64,000 nt of DNA from Microvirga soli (GTDB lineage Bacteria > Pseudomonadota > Alphaproteobacteria > Rhizobiales > Beijerinckiaceae), in contig NZ_JAERQE010000001.1 in assembly GCF_016734765.1 (NCBI RefSeq), positions 186,001-250,000 of the forward strand, given 5' to 3'. Shown here piece after piece: positions 1 through 8,421 of this stretch. Position 1 is the first letter of the stretch, and each line of letters begins with the position of its first letter. The notes below the pieces were generated by a model that ran no database searches, was not told the origin of the DNA, and saw only the letters and a list, made by a program, of their open reading frames with translations. Both the position numbers and the translations under genes were made by a program.

Positions 1-220
1 TGGCTTCCGCATGCCCGAGCAACCGCTCGCCGGGCTCGGTGAGGGTGTAGCCTTGGGGGCTGCGCTCGAACAGCTTGGCCTTCAGCGACGCTTCGAGCGC
101 CGAGATGCGGCGCGACACGGTGGTGTGGTCCGCCTCCAGCTGCCGGGCGGCGGCCGTCAGCCGCCCGGCGCGGGCGACGGCCAGGAAGAAGCGGAGATCG
201 TCCCAATCGAATGCGCTCAT
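1..220 (-). CDS. LysR-family transcriptional regulator, N-terminal part (cut by window edge)
   Basis: The first 73 residues of a LysR-type regulator run off the left edge. They form the winged helix-turn-helix that binds DNA: a WDDLRFFLAVARAGRL opening, then a recognition helix region AARQL...DHTTVSRRISALE, then FERSPQGYTLTEPGE, all typical of the family. The ATG lies on the minus strand at 218-220. The gene diverges from mmsA with 116 bp between the starts, the usual arrangement when a LysR protein controls its neighbour, so it may regulate mmsA. The effector-binding domain is outside the window, so the ligand cannot be guessed. Confidence 0.9.
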   Translation of the reverse strand, partial: MSAFDWDDLRFFLAVARAGRLTAAARQLEADHTTVSRRISALEASLKAKLFERSPQGYTLTEPGERLLGHAEA

Positions 221-336
221 GGCTCCACTTCATATTGGTGTTTCTGCACAACCGTGCCTCAGTTTCACCCATAGTCGTGCGAATTCAACAATGATAGAAG
301 AAGGGCACGAAAAATATCCATCAGGAGAGAGACGCC

Positions 337-1833
337 ATGCGCGAGGTCGGACATTTCGTCGGCGGCAAGCAGGTTGCCGGTAAATCGGGACGCACCACCG
401 AATTCTTCCAGCCCATGACCGGCGAGGTTTTGGGCCGGGTCGCGCTGGCGTCCAAGGACGAGCTGCGCCAGGCGGTGGAGAACGCCAAGGCCGCTCAGCC
501 GGCCTGGGCCGCCACCAACCCGCAGCGCCGCGCCCGCGTGATGATGAAGTTCCTGGAGCTCATCGCCAAGGAGATGGATCCGCTGGCCGAGATGCTCGCC
601 CGCGAGCACGGCAAGACCATCGTGGACGCCAAGGGCGACATCCAGCGCGGCGTCGAGGTGGCGGAGTTCTGCACCGGCATTCCGCATCTCCTGAAGGGCG
701 AGTTCACGGAAGGCGCCGGCCCCGGCATCGACATGTATTCGATCCGCCAGCCGCTCGGCGTGGTGGCCGGCATCACCCCGTTCAACTTCCCGGCCATGAT
801 CCCGCTGTGGAAGCTCTCGCCGGCGATTGCCTGCGGCAACGCTTTCATCCTGAAGCCCTCCGAGCGCGATCCGGGCGTGCCGATGCGCCTCGCCGAGCTC
901 ATGATGGAAGCGGGCCTGCCGGCCGGCATTCTCAACGTAGTGAATGGCGATAAGGAAGTGGTGGACGCGATCCTCGACGATCCGGACATCAAGGCCGTGG
1001 GCTTCGTCGGCTCCTCGCCGATCGCGCAATACGTCTATTCCCGCGCCACCGCCAACGGCAAGCGCGCCCAGTGCTTCGGCGGCGCGAAGAACCACATGAT
1101 CATCATGCCCGACGCCGATCTCGACCAGGCGGCGGACGCGCTCATCGGCGCCGGCTACGGCTCGGCGGGCGAGCGCTGCATGGCGATCTCGGTCGCCGTG
1201 CCGGTGGGCCGCGCCACCGCCGACGCGCTCATGGACAAGCTGATCCCGCGCGTCGAGAGCCTGAAGGTCGGCTCCTCCACCGATCCGTCGGCCGATTTCG
1301 GCCCGATGATCACCCGGGCGCACATGGAGAAGGTGCGCTCCTACGTGGATATCGGCGTGCAGGAAGGCGCCAAGCTCGTGGTCGACGGCCGCGACTTCAA
1401 GATGCAGGGCTACGAGAACGGCTTCTACATGGGCGGCTGCCTCTTCGATGAGGTGACCACCGACATGCGCATCTACAAGGAAGAGATCTTCGGGCCCGTG
1501 CTCTCCGTGGTGCGCGCCAAGGATTACGAGGATGCCCTGCGCCTGCCCTCCGATCATGAATACGGCAACGGCGTCGCGATCTACACCCGCGACGGCGACG
1601 CCGCCCGCGATTTCGCCTCGCGCGTCAACGTGGGCATGGTGGGCATCAACGTGCCGATCCCGGTGCCGCTCGCCTACTACACCTTCGGCGGCTGGAAAGC
1701 CTCCGGCTTCGGCGACCTGAACCAGCACGGCCCCGACGCGGTGCGCTTCTACACCAAGACGAAGACCGTCACGTCCCGCTGGCCTTCCGGCATCAAGGAA
1801 GGCGCGGAATTCTCCATTCCGACGATGAAGTAA
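337..1833 (+). CDS. mmsA: CoA-acylating methylmalonate-semialdehyde dehydrogenase
   Basis: A 498-residue aldehyde dehydrogenase of the MmsA/IolA family. It converts methylmalonate semialdehyde to propionyl-CoA in valine breakdown and malonate semialdehyde to acetyl-CoA in inositol breakdown, using NAD+ and CoA. Visible marks are the NFPAMIPLW segment, KPSERDP, the catalytic cysteine in GERCMAIS near residue 281 and the EEIFGPVL motif. Length is normal for the family. An AGGAGAGA ribosome site at 323-330 fixes the start. It diverges from a LysR gene, and valine-pathway genes follow downstream. The iol cluster 28 kb away has no iolA, so this gene may serve both pathways (inference). Confidence 0.95.
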   Translation: MREVGHFVGGKQVAGKSGRTTEFFQPMTGEVLGRVALASKDELRQAVENAKAAQPAWAATNPQRRARVMMKFLELIAKEMDPLAEMLAREHGKTIVDAKGDIQRGVEVAEFCTGIPHLLKGEFTEGAGPGIDMYSIRQPLGVVAGITPFNFPAMIPLWKLSPAIACGNAFILKPSERDPGVPMRLAELMMEAGLPAGILNVVNGDKEVVDAILDDPDIKAVGFVGSSPIAQYVYSRATANGKRAQCFGGAKNHMIIMPDADLDQAADALIGAGYGSAGERCMAISVAVPVGRATADALMDKLIPRVESLKVGSSTDPSADFGPMITRAHMEKVRSYVDIGVQEGAKLVVDGRDFKMQGYENGFYMGGCLFDEVTTDMRIYKEEIFGPVLSVVRAKDYEDALRLPSDHEYGNGVAIYTRDGDAARDFASRVNVGMVGINVPIPVPLAYYTFGGWKASGFGDLNQHGPDAVRFYTKTKTVTSRWPSGIKEGAEFSIPTMK

Positions 1834-1866
1834 AGCGGCCCGAAAGCTTTCTCGTAAAAATCCATT

Positions 1867-1903
1867 GCCGCCGCTCTCAGCCTGAGAGCGGCGGCTTTCA
1901 TTT
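1867..1903 (+). terminator. Rho-independent terminator after mmsA
   Basis: A very strong inverted repeat lies 33 bp after the mmsA stop. The arms GCCGCCGCTCTCAG (1867-1880) and CTGAGAGCGGCGGC (1882-1895) are followed by a short T-rich run. It also lies downstream of the convergent minus-strand nucleotidyltransferase gene that ends at 1930, so it may act in both directions. Confidence 0.85.
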
Positions 1904-1929
1904 GGGCCTTCGTCCGGACGATCCGAGCG

Positions 1930-2733
1930 TTACCAGCTCATGTCGAACTCATCACCAAACTGTCGCTGCAGGTTGCGGAGGGTCGCGTCCTCGAAGGACT
2001 GCGGCCAGGGAATGTCGAGCTTTGCCGCCATCGCCCGTGCCCTCGGCATGAACGCGCGGGCTGTTGCGACATGGGCTTTGATGATTGACCTGCGTTCAGG
2101 CTCCGGAAACGGGAGGCTCAGGAGAACCTTCATCTGATCAGCAGAAAGCAGGCGGCTCAGGTGGAGGGCGCCGCCCGGATCGGGAATCCCCGTCTCCTCC
2201 ACCAGGAGGCTCGACAAATGATCCCGGAGCAGGCCAGCTCCGACCGTTCCCAGGAAATACTCGCCGCGCCCCATCCCGACGCTGAGCAGGCCCAGGACGC
2301 GGATGAACTCGTTTATGAGATAAGTGATCCGGCCTATATTAGGGCCCTTGCCGGCGAGGTGCGGCGGTAATGTCTCGTACAAACCGTCCCGGTCGATCAG
2401 AACTCGGACAGTGTCTCTCGACCTGTGACTGAGATTGTTGTCTGCAGGAATGGCGAGGTCGCAGCGCACCCAGTCCGCCGTGACGACATTGATCAAGGTG
2501 CCGCCAAGTGGCCTCTGATTCCAGAAGACGACAGGGGCGATGCCTTCCAGGGCGTGTCGCCAGATCGACGGGAACTCTGCCTTCTTGCCCTCCTCGACCA
2601 CGGCCAGGAAGTCGATGTCGCTGTATGCGTCTGCGGTGCCCTTTCCGAAGCTGCCGACAAGAAACAATGCCCGCAACTCCTCGTAGGCTAGGAGAGCGGA
2701 GGAAACAGCCTGAATGATTTGATCCTGCAACAT
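1930..2733 (-). CDS. nucleotidyltransferase-domain protein
   Basis: A 267-residue soluble protein. Near residue 26 it has GSFGKGTADAYSDIDF, the G-S then D-x-D motif of the DNA polymerase beta-like (minimal) nucleotidyltransferase fold, whose two aspartates bind metal. The rest is helical and resembles streptomycin or aminoglycoside adenylyltransferase-like proteins only in general plan. The substrate is unknown and no partner toxin, antitoxin or resistance gene is adjacent. It faces against mmsA and the acyl-CoA dehydrogenase gene, so it interrupts the valine cluster. Its codon use looks less GC-biased than its neighbours, which may mean later acquisition (impression only). A GGAG-type ribosome site precedes the ATG. 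Confidence 0.75.
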   Translation of the reverse strand: MLQDQIIQAVSSALLAYEELRALFLVGSFGKGTADAYSDIDFLAVVEEGKKAEFPSIWRHALEGIAPVVFWNQRPLGGTLINVVTADWVRCDLAIPADNNLSHRSRDTVRVLIDRDGLYETLPPHLAGKGPNIGRITYLINEFIRVLGLLSVGMGRGEYFLGTVGAGLLRDHLSSLLVEETGIPDPGGALHLSRLLSADQMKVLLSLPFPEPERRSIIKAHVATARAFMPRARAMAAKLDIPWPQSFEDATLRNLQRQFGDEFDMSW

Positions 2734-2893
2734 CGGCTCCTATCTCCCCTTCTCAACAGGCCAAATGGAACTGAGTTTCAGATGGGGCGGGATCCGGCAT
2801 GGACAATGTCGCCTGTGAGCGCTTATCCATGGCATCCTCTTTGCGTGGGGACGCTCTAGATCGAAAGTCACGGTTGCCCAAAACCCCTCTGGT

Positions 2894-4060
2894 ATGACGA
2901 TTGAGGCCATGACCCAGTTTTCCCTCACAGACGATCAAATCGCCGTTCGCGACATGGCGCTGGCCTTCGCGGCGGACAACCTCGCGCCCCATGCCCTCGA
3001 ATGGGACGAGAAGAAGCATTTTCCCGTGGACGTGATGCGCGAGGCGGCAGCCCTCGGCATGGCGGCGATCTACACCCGCGACGATGTCGGCGGATCGGGC
3101 ATGACGCGGCTCGACGCGGCGCTGATCTTCGAGGCGCTCGCCACCGGCTGCCCGGCGGTGTCGGCCTATCTGTCGATCCACAACATGGCCGCCTGGATGA
3201 TCGACCGTTATGGCAACGAGGAGCAGCGGAGCCGCTACATCCCGCGCCTCGCCACCATGGAGCTGATCGCAAGCTATTGCCTCACCGAGCCGGGCTCGGG
3301 CTCGGACGCGGCGGCGCTCAAGACCAGAGCCGTGCGCGACGGCGACCACTACATCGTCAACGGCGTCAAGCAGTTCATCTCGGGCGCCGGCACCTCGGAC
3401 ATCTACGTGACTATGGTGCGCACCGGCGAGGAAGGCGCTTCCGGCATCTCGACCCTGGTGATCGAGAAGGACATGCCCGGCGTGTCCTTCGGCGCGCAGG
3501 AGAAGAAGATGGGCTGGAACGCGCAGCCCACCGCCGCCGTGATCTTCGAGGACGTGCGCGTGCCCGTGGCCAACCGCCTGTCGGATGAAGGCCAGGGCTT
3601 CAAGATCGCCATGTCGGGCCTTGACGGCGGGCGCATCAATATCGGTGCCTGCTCGCTCGGCGGCGCGCAATCCGCCCTCGACAAGGCGCTCGCCTATACG
3701 GGCGACCGCAAGGCTTTCGGCAAGCGCATCGCGGATTTCCAGGCGCTGCAGTTCAAGCTCGCCGACATGGCAACCGAACTCGAAGCGGCGCGCACCTTCC
3801 TGTGGCGCGCGGCCTCGGCGCTCGACGCCAAGGCACTCGACGCCACCAAGCTCTGCGCCATGGCCAAGCGCATGGCCACCGATGTGGGCTTCCAGGTGGC
3901 GAACGATGCCCTGCAGCTCCATGGCGGCTACGGCTATCTGGCCGATTACGGCGTGGAGAAGATCGTGCGTGACCTGCGCGTGCACCAGATCCTGGAGGGC
4001 ACCAACGAGATCATGCGCCTGATCGTGGCGCGCGACCTGGTGGGACGCGGCAATCGATGA
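2894..4060 (+). CDS. acyl-CoA dehydrogenase, isobutyryl-CoA dehydrogenase-like
   Basis: A 388-residue FAD-dependent acyl-CoA dehydrogenase. It has the family blocks [16 protein letters not shown], the central beta domain around [33 protein letters not shown], and [11 protein letters not shown] near the end, which holds the catalytic glutamate. The likely step is isobutyryl-CoA to methacrylyl-CoA in valine breakdown, because mmsA and mmsB flank it. A second in-frame ATG at 2909 ([10 protein letters not shown]) matches family N-termini better and may be the true start. The stop overlaps the next gene, so they are probably co-transcribed. Isovaleryl- or 2-methylbutyryl-CoA specificity cannot be excluded. 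Confidence 0.88.
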   Translation: MTIEAMTQFSLTDDQIAVRDMALAFAADNLAPHALEWDEKKHFPVDVMREAAALGMAAIYTRDDVGGSGMTRLDAALIFEALATGCPAVSAYLSIHNMAAWMIDRYGNEEQRSRYIPRLATMELIASYCLTEPGSGSDAAALKTRAVRDGDHYIVNGVKQFISGAGTSDIYVTMVRTGEEGASGISTLVIEKDMPGVSFGAQEKKMGWNAQPTAAVIFEDVRVPVANRLSDEGQGFKIAMSGLDGGRINIGACSLGGAQSALDKALAYTGDRKAFGKRIADFQALQFKLADMATELEAARTFLWRAASALDAKALDATKLCAMAKRMATDVGFQVANDALQLHGGYGYLADYGVEKIVRDLRVHQILEGTNEIMRLIVARDLVGRGNR

Positions 4061-4428
4061 TGCTGAGATCGCTCGGCCTTGGCTTCGGCCTCACGGCTGC
4101 GATCTTCGCGCTGTTTCATTATGCAGGCTCATGGTTCTTTCTCGATGGGCGGCGGCCGTTCCAGCTCAACTTCATGGCGGGAGCCGCACTGGGCCTCGGG
4201 CTTGGTTTGATGATTGACCGCATCCTGCGCGTGTCGCGTAAGGCGGCAATCCACGGCATGGCGCTCGTCGCCGTTCCGGGCATGCTGATCATGGCCGCGG
4301 TGGGTTCGCATTTCGCCGTATTCTTCCCGCAGCTCGATCCCGCCCTGGATAAGGTCTTCGGGTCGCTGATGCTGTGGTTCTACGGCTTTGCACTCGCGGG
4401 AGCGCTCTGGAGAGCACGAGGCCTATGA
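4057..4428 (+). CDS. small integral membrane protein, unknown function
   Basis: A 123-residue hydrophobic protein with about four membrane segments (around residues 5-25, 37-55, 65-85 and 100-120) and short loops. I do not recognise the family. It begins inside the stop of the acyl-CoA dehydrogenase gene and its stop overlaps the start of the next gene (ATGA). This places it in a tightly packed transcript running to mmsB. The coupling suggests co-expression with valine catabolism, but no function follows from the sequence. Confidence 0.7.
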   Translation: MMLRSLGLGFGLTAAIFALFHYAGSWFFLDGRRPFQLNFMAGAALGLGLGLMIDRILRVSRKAAIHGMALVAVPGMLIMAAVGSHFAVFFPQLDPALDKVFGSLMLWFYGFALAGALWRARGL

Positions 4429-4859
4429 TGCAATCGACCGGATCGCGAGGGTTGCCGAAAAGCGAGCCGAGCACCTGGCTCGTTTGGGCTCTCGGCCTCG
4501 TCTTCATCGGCCTGGGGTTTCTCTTTCTCGGCGCACCGGGCATCGGCACCCTTCTGTTCGGGCTGCCGGCGCCCGAATGGACCCATATCGGCTATCTCTT
4601 CGCCATCGGCCTGCGCGATCTCGCCTTCGGGCTTTACCTGCTGATCCTGTCCTTCACGGCGAACCGGCGCATCCTGGCGTGGATCTTCGCGGCCACTGTA
4701 GTGATCCCTGTCGGGGATGTGCTGATCGTCTTCATCAGCCGGGGCCTCAGCGCACCGGCCCATCTGCTGCTCCATGGAGCGAGCGCCGCCGTCATGGCGG
4801 GAGCCTCGCTCTGGCTTTTCAAGCAATCATCACACGACAACACGGGAGGATTCTCATGA
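4425..4859 (+). CDS. DUF4267-like small membrane protein
   Basis: A 144-residue protein with about four hydrophobic helices, including LVWALGLVFIGLGFLFLGAP, a central GLRDLAFGLYLLIL segment and a HLLLHGASAAVMAGASLWLF end. The pattern, with a conserved GxRD in the middle, resembles DUF4267 membrane proteins (recalled, not searched). The start is taken at 4425 because it overlaps the upstream stop by four bases; a longer reading from 4374 would run through the previous gene. Its stop overlaps the mmsB ATG. Role unknown. Confidence 0.7.
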   Translation: MMQSTGSRGLPKSEPSTWLVWALGLVFIGLGFLFLGAPGIGTLLFGLPAPEWTHIGYLFAIGLRDLAFGLYLLILSFTANRRILAWIFAATVVIPVGDVLIVFISRGLSAPAHLLLHGASAAVMAGASLWLFKQSSHDNTGGFS

Positions 4860-5740
4860 CCAGCATTGCGTTCATCGGTCTCGGCAACATGGGCGGCCCC
4901 ATGGCGGCCAATCTCGTCAAGGCCGGGCACACGGTCACCGGCTTCGATCTGTCGCCTGCCTCCTGCGATCAGGCGAAGAATGACGGCGTGACCGTCGCCT
5001 CCTCCACGCTCGACGCCGTGCGCGATGCCGAGATCGTGGTCACCATGCTGCCCGCCGGCAAGCACGTGCTCTCGGTCTGGACCGACATTCTGCCGGCCGT
5101 GAAGGACGGCACGCTGCTGATCGACTGCTCCACCATCGACGTGGAGAGCGCGCGCAAGGCGCATGAAATGGCGCAGGAGCGCAACCTGACGAGCCTCGAT
5201 GCGCCGGTCTCCGGCGGCGTCGGCGGCGCGAAGGGTGCAACGCTCACCTTCATGGCGGGCGGCGCGAAGGAGGCTTTCGATCGCGCAGAGCCGATCCTGT
5301 CCCAGATGGGCAAGAAGGTCGTGCATTGCGGCGAGGCCGGCGCCGGTCAGGCGGCGAAGATCTGCAACAACATGATCCTCGGCATTTCGATGATCGGCGT
5401 GTCGGAAGCCTTCGTGCTGGCGGAGAAGCTCGGGCTGTCGCATCAGGCGCTCTTCGATGTCGCCTCCACCTCGTCGGGCCAGTGCTGGTCGCTCACCACC
5501 TATTGCCCGGTGCCGGGCCCGGTGCCGACCTCGCCGGCCAACAACGATTACAAGCCGGGCTTTGCCGCGGCCCTAATGCTGAAGGATCTGAAGCTCGCCC
5601 AGGAAGCGGCGGCGGCCTCCGGCGCCGCGACGCCGTTGGGCGCAGAAGCCGCGCAGCTCTACGCGCAGTTCGCCGATGCCGGCCATGACGGCGACGACTT
5701 TTCCGGCATCGTCAACTTCATCCGCGAGCAGAAAAAGTAA
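4856..5740 (+). CDS. mmsB: 3-hydroxyisobutyrate dehydrogenase
   Basis: A 294-residue NAD-dependent beta-hydroxyacid dehydrogenase that oxidises 3-hydroxyisobutyrate to methylmalonate semialdehyde, the substrate of mmsA. The N-terminus FIGLGNMGGPMAANLVKAGH is the Rossmann dinucleotide site. DAPVSGGVGGAKGATLTFMAGG is the substrate-binding stretch, and KICNNMILGISMIGVSEAF carries the catalytic lysine region. An ideal GGGAGGA (4844-4850) precedes the ATG at 4856; an upstream in-frame extension to 4388 is an overlap artefact. It is the last gene of the valine-type transcript. Confidence 0.95.
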   Translation: MTSIAFIGLGNMGGPMAANLVKAGHTVTGFDLSPASCDQAKNDGVTVASSTLDAVRDAEIVVTMLPAGKHVLSVWTDILPAVKDGTLLIDCSTIDVESARKAHEMAQERNLTSLDAPVSGGVGGAKGATLTFMAGGAKEAFDRAEPILSQMGKKVVHCGEAGAGQAAKICNNMILGISMIGVSEAFVLAEKLGLSHQALFDVASTSSGQCWSLTTYCPVPGPVPTSPANNDYKPGFAAALMLKDLKLAQEAAAASGAATPLGAEAAQLYAQFADAGHDGDDFSGIVNFIREQKK

Positions 5741-5755
5741 TTGGCATCATCGCAT

Positions 5756-5843
5756 GTCATGGCCGGGCCTGTCCCGGCCATCCCGATTGGAAGAGTCCTG
5801 CGCTTTTCATGATCGGGATTACCGGCACAAGGCCGGTAATGAC
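5756..5843. repeat. 88-bp palindromic intergenic repeat, type A copy 1
   Basis: An 88-bp element starts GTCATGGCCGG and ends GGCCGGTAATGAC, so its ends are inverted repeats. Inside are two hairpins: GGCCGGG...CCCGGCC and ACCGGC...GCCGGT. A copy of identical length and near-identical sequence lies at 24062-24149. The central CATCCCGATTGGAAGAG block is shared exactly. It fills the space between the convergent ends of mmsB and a flavoprotein gene. Confidence 0.85.
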
Positions 5844-5863
5844 GAAGGGAGGCGCAGACCTGC

Positions 5864-6994
5864 TCACGCGAACCGGCGCATGAAGCGGCGGTCGATAAAA
5901 TCTTTCAGCCGCCATGCGAGGCGGCCCTCGAAGGCGAGAAAGCGGCCACGTCCGCCGATGGCGCGGCCATCGCCTGTTGCGATCACCAGCAGGTGATCGC
6001 GCTGCGGGGTATAGCGTTCCAGAGCTTCGCCCCGAACAGCCCGTCTTAAGTTTTGGGCCAGCACCGGCCCCTGCCGCACGGCGAAGACTCCGGCCTTGGG
6101 ACGCGGATGCGCGATCATCGTGGCGCAGTCGCCAGCCGCGAAAACCGCCGCGTCGTTCAGGATCTGGAGCGTGGGAGCGATGGCAAGAAACCCGCCTTCG
6201 TCCTTGGCCCAATCCGTCGCGGCAAGCACCGGCGGCGGGGCGGCATGGGTCGAGACCAGCACCGCATCGGCCGGGACGCTGCTTCCGCTCGCGAGAATCA
6301 CGCCATCCTGATCGATGCGAACGGCCGCATCCTCCGCATGGACCGCGATCCTGCGATGCTTGAGCGCCCGCGCAATGCGTTTGCGCATCCCTGCATTGAT
6401 TTCTGGAGCCTCGGAAGCAGCGATGAGCGAGACCTCGATAGGACCGCTCAGCCGCGCCGCGAAGAAAGCCTGGATCGCGAAGGCGAGGCAGATCCCGGCA
6501 GCCCCGCCCCCGACGATGGCGAAGCGGCGAGGGCCGTTGGGTGTGAGAGCTTTCTCTACGAGTCCATCCCACTGCTTCAGCAGGCTGCCGATGGGCTTGA
6601 CCGCGAGTGCATGCTCCTCCGCTCCGGCAATCCCGGACAGATCCGGCGTGATGCCGATATCGACCGAGAGAATGTCGTAGGCGAGTCCCTCACCGCCCTT
6701 CAGCCGCACGCGCCGCGCAGCCCTGTCGAACCCGATAGCCTCATCCAGGATCAGCCTGGCGCCGGCGGCACGGGCGAGGCGCTCCAGGTCGATGTGAATC
6801 TCGTCCCTCGTGTAGACGCCTGCCAGGTGCCCCGGCAGCATGCCCGAATAGGGCGTCAGGCTCTCTTTGCTGACCAGGGTCATGGTCAGACCCGGCTCAG
6901 GGTTCCGAGCGAAGGCTTCCAGCACCAGAACATGAGCGTGCCCTCCGCCGACCAGGACGAGGTGCTTGCCGGCGCTCTCGATGCTCGATGCCAT
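5864..6994 (-). CDS. FAD-dependent pyridine nucleotide-disulfide oxidoreductase family protein (SelD N-terminal-like)
   Basis: A 376-residue flavoprotein related to type II NADH dehydrogenases. [17 protein letters not shown] is the FAD-binding Rossmann site, FAIVGGGAAGICLAFAIQAF the second nucleotide site, and AVFAAGDCATM the C-terminal FAD motif. The GGGHAHV opening is typical of the family often fused to selenophosphate synthetase (SelD); here it stands alone and no selD is present in the window. The start at 6994 is chosen because GGGAGAG precedes it at good spacing; the ORF could extend to 7102. Physiological electron donor and acceptor are unknown. It diverges from the next gene. Confidence 0.82.
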   Translation of the reverse strand: MASSIESAGKHLVLVGGGHAHVLVLEAFARNPEPGLTMTLVSKESLTPYSGMLPGHLAGVYTRDEIHIDLERLARAAGARLILDEAIGFDRAARRVRLKGGEGLAYDILSVDIGITPDLSGIAGAEEHALAVKPIGSLLKQWDGLVEKALTPNGPRRFAIVGGGAAGICLAFAIQAFFAARLSGPIEVSLIAASEAPEINAGMRKRIARALKHRRIAVHAEDAAVRIDQDGVILASGSSVPADAVLVSTHAAPPPVLAATDWAKDEGGFLAIAPTLQILNDAAVFAAGDCATMIAHPRPKAGVFAVRQGPVLAQNLRRAVRGEALERYTPQRDHLLVIATGDGRAIGGRGRFLAFEGRLAWRLKDFIDRRFMRRFA

Positions 6995-7119
6995 GGACGT
7001 CGTGCTCTCCCGAGGGGACACAAAGGAACAGGGATGTGTTGCACGACACCTACAGCTTTTGGTGGCTTCGTCCATTAGGCTCCCGATCCCGAACGCTCCC
7101 AAGGTCGATAGCTCACCGC

Positions 7120-8331
7120 ATGGTCCGCCCCGTTTTCCAGACGGCCAACCCTTCCGCCGATGCCGCCGCCATGCTGCGGCGCCTCGGCTTCGCGACCCTG
7201 TTCTTCGCCGTTCCCCTGGCAGCCCTGTTCACGCGGCGCGCCCTCGTGGTGATGGCGCCGCTTGCGGTGATTCTCCTCGTTCTGGCCTCGGTCCTTGATG
7301 GCAGCGCGAGGCATGCCCGGGAGAAGATGCTGGCGCTCGCGACCTCCAAGGGCGGGATCGCCGGGCTGGTCCTGCTGTTCTGGGCCGGGCTATCCCTTGC
7401 CTGGACCCCGTTTCCGTCCGAGGCGTCGGAGCGGCTGTTCAACATTGCCGGCATGATCCTCATGGGGCTCGGCGGCTATCTGGCCGTGCCAGAGCGCATG
7501 CGCGCGGCCAATCTCTATCTCCTGCCCGTCGGCGTGGGATTGGCCGCGGTGATCGGCATTCTCCTGGCGATTCAGGGCGGCAGCCGATTCGACCCCGAGG
7601 GCCTGAGCCTCGAGCGCGGCATGCTCATGCTGGCCCTGCTGGTCTGGCCGGCGCTTGCCTGGCTCCATTCCCGCGGCAGGAACCTGGAAGCCGTCGCGCT
7701 GGCGCTTGCGGTCGCGGTCGCGGCCCTGCTCACCCGGGAAGGGCTGCCCCTCTACGGGCTTGCGGCCGGAGCCATCGTGTTCGTTCTCACGGCCGCGAGC
7801 CCCACGCTCGGCCCGCGCCTGACCGGGATGGTGATGGCGGGGCTCCTGCTGTTCGCGCCGCTCCTGCCCTTCCTCCTCAAGCCCCTTGCGGCGGGCCTCT
7901 TCGGCGCAAAGGCTCCCGTGACGGCGAGCCTCGAGGTCTGGCGCCAGATCGTGCTCAGCGAGCCGCTGCGTCTGCTGACAGGACATGGGCTGGAAACGGC
8001 GCTCCGCGGCCGCTCCTTCGGGCTGGTTCCCCGGAACGCTCCCTCCACCCTGCTGTTCGAGATCTGGTACGAGCTCGGCCTTGTGGGGGCCGTGGCCGGG
8101 AGCCTGCTGCTCTACCGGGCCGTCGTCGGGATCCGGAGCCACCGCGCCACCGTGGCACCCGGCATCATGGCGGCCTTTGCCTGTGCCTATGCGCTCGGCT
8201 GCCTCGGCATCGGCACCACGCAGGTCTGGTGGTTCACCGCCCTCGTGGTCCTCGTGCTGATCTTCGTGGCCATCGAACGGGGGCAGTTCCGCACCACCCG
8301 CCCCAAGGCCGTCCTGCGCAAGAAGTTCTGA
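7120..8331 (+). CDS. O-antigen ligase (Wzy/WaaL-like) family membrane protein
   Basis: A protein of about 403 residues with ten or more hydrophobic segments spread over the whole length. There is one larger loop around residues 260-310 (roughly APVTASLEVWRQIVLSEPLR to RNAPSTLLFEIWYELGLVGA). This loop, with an LTGHGLE...LFEIWYELGLVG layout, is typical of the O-antigen ligase/polymerase superfamily, which joins polysaccharide units at the periplasmic face. No polysaccharide genes adjoin, so the substrate is open. The start at 7120 (MVRPVF) fits the hydrophobic N-terminus; the ORF opens upstream at 6988. Confidence 0.75.
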   Translation: MVRPVFQTANPSADAAAMLRRLGFATLFFAVPLAALFTRRALVVMAPLAVILLVLASVLDGSARHAREKMLALATSKGGIAGLVLLFWAGLSLAWTPFPSEASERLFNIAGMILMGLGGYLAVPERMRAANLYLLPVGVGLAAVIGILLAIQGGSRFDPEGLSLERGMLMLALLVWPALAWLHSRGRNLEAVALALAVAVAALLTREGLPLYGLAAGAIVFVLTAASPTLGPRLTGMVMAGLLLFAPLLPFLLKPLAAGLFGAKAPVTASLEVWRQIVLSEPLRLLTGHGLETALRGRSFGLVPRNAPSTLLFEIWYELGLVGAVAGSLLLYRAVVGIRSHRATVAPGIMAAFACAYALGCLGIGTTQVWWFTALVVLVLIFVAIERGQFRTTRPKAVLRKKF

Positions 8332-8421
8332 AGCCGATCATCCTGAATTTTGTAACGGTTGACGGAGGCCCCCTGCCTCTGCTTGGCTGAGGGTTCCTGC
8401 TTCCCTGCTCGAGGATCCTTC

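Noticed and set aside
2740-2928. A 62-residue minus-strand frame between the nucleotidyltransferase and acyl-CoA dehydrogenase genes
   Set aside because: It overlaps the start of the dehydrogenase gene on the other strand, has no ribosome site and no recognisable features.
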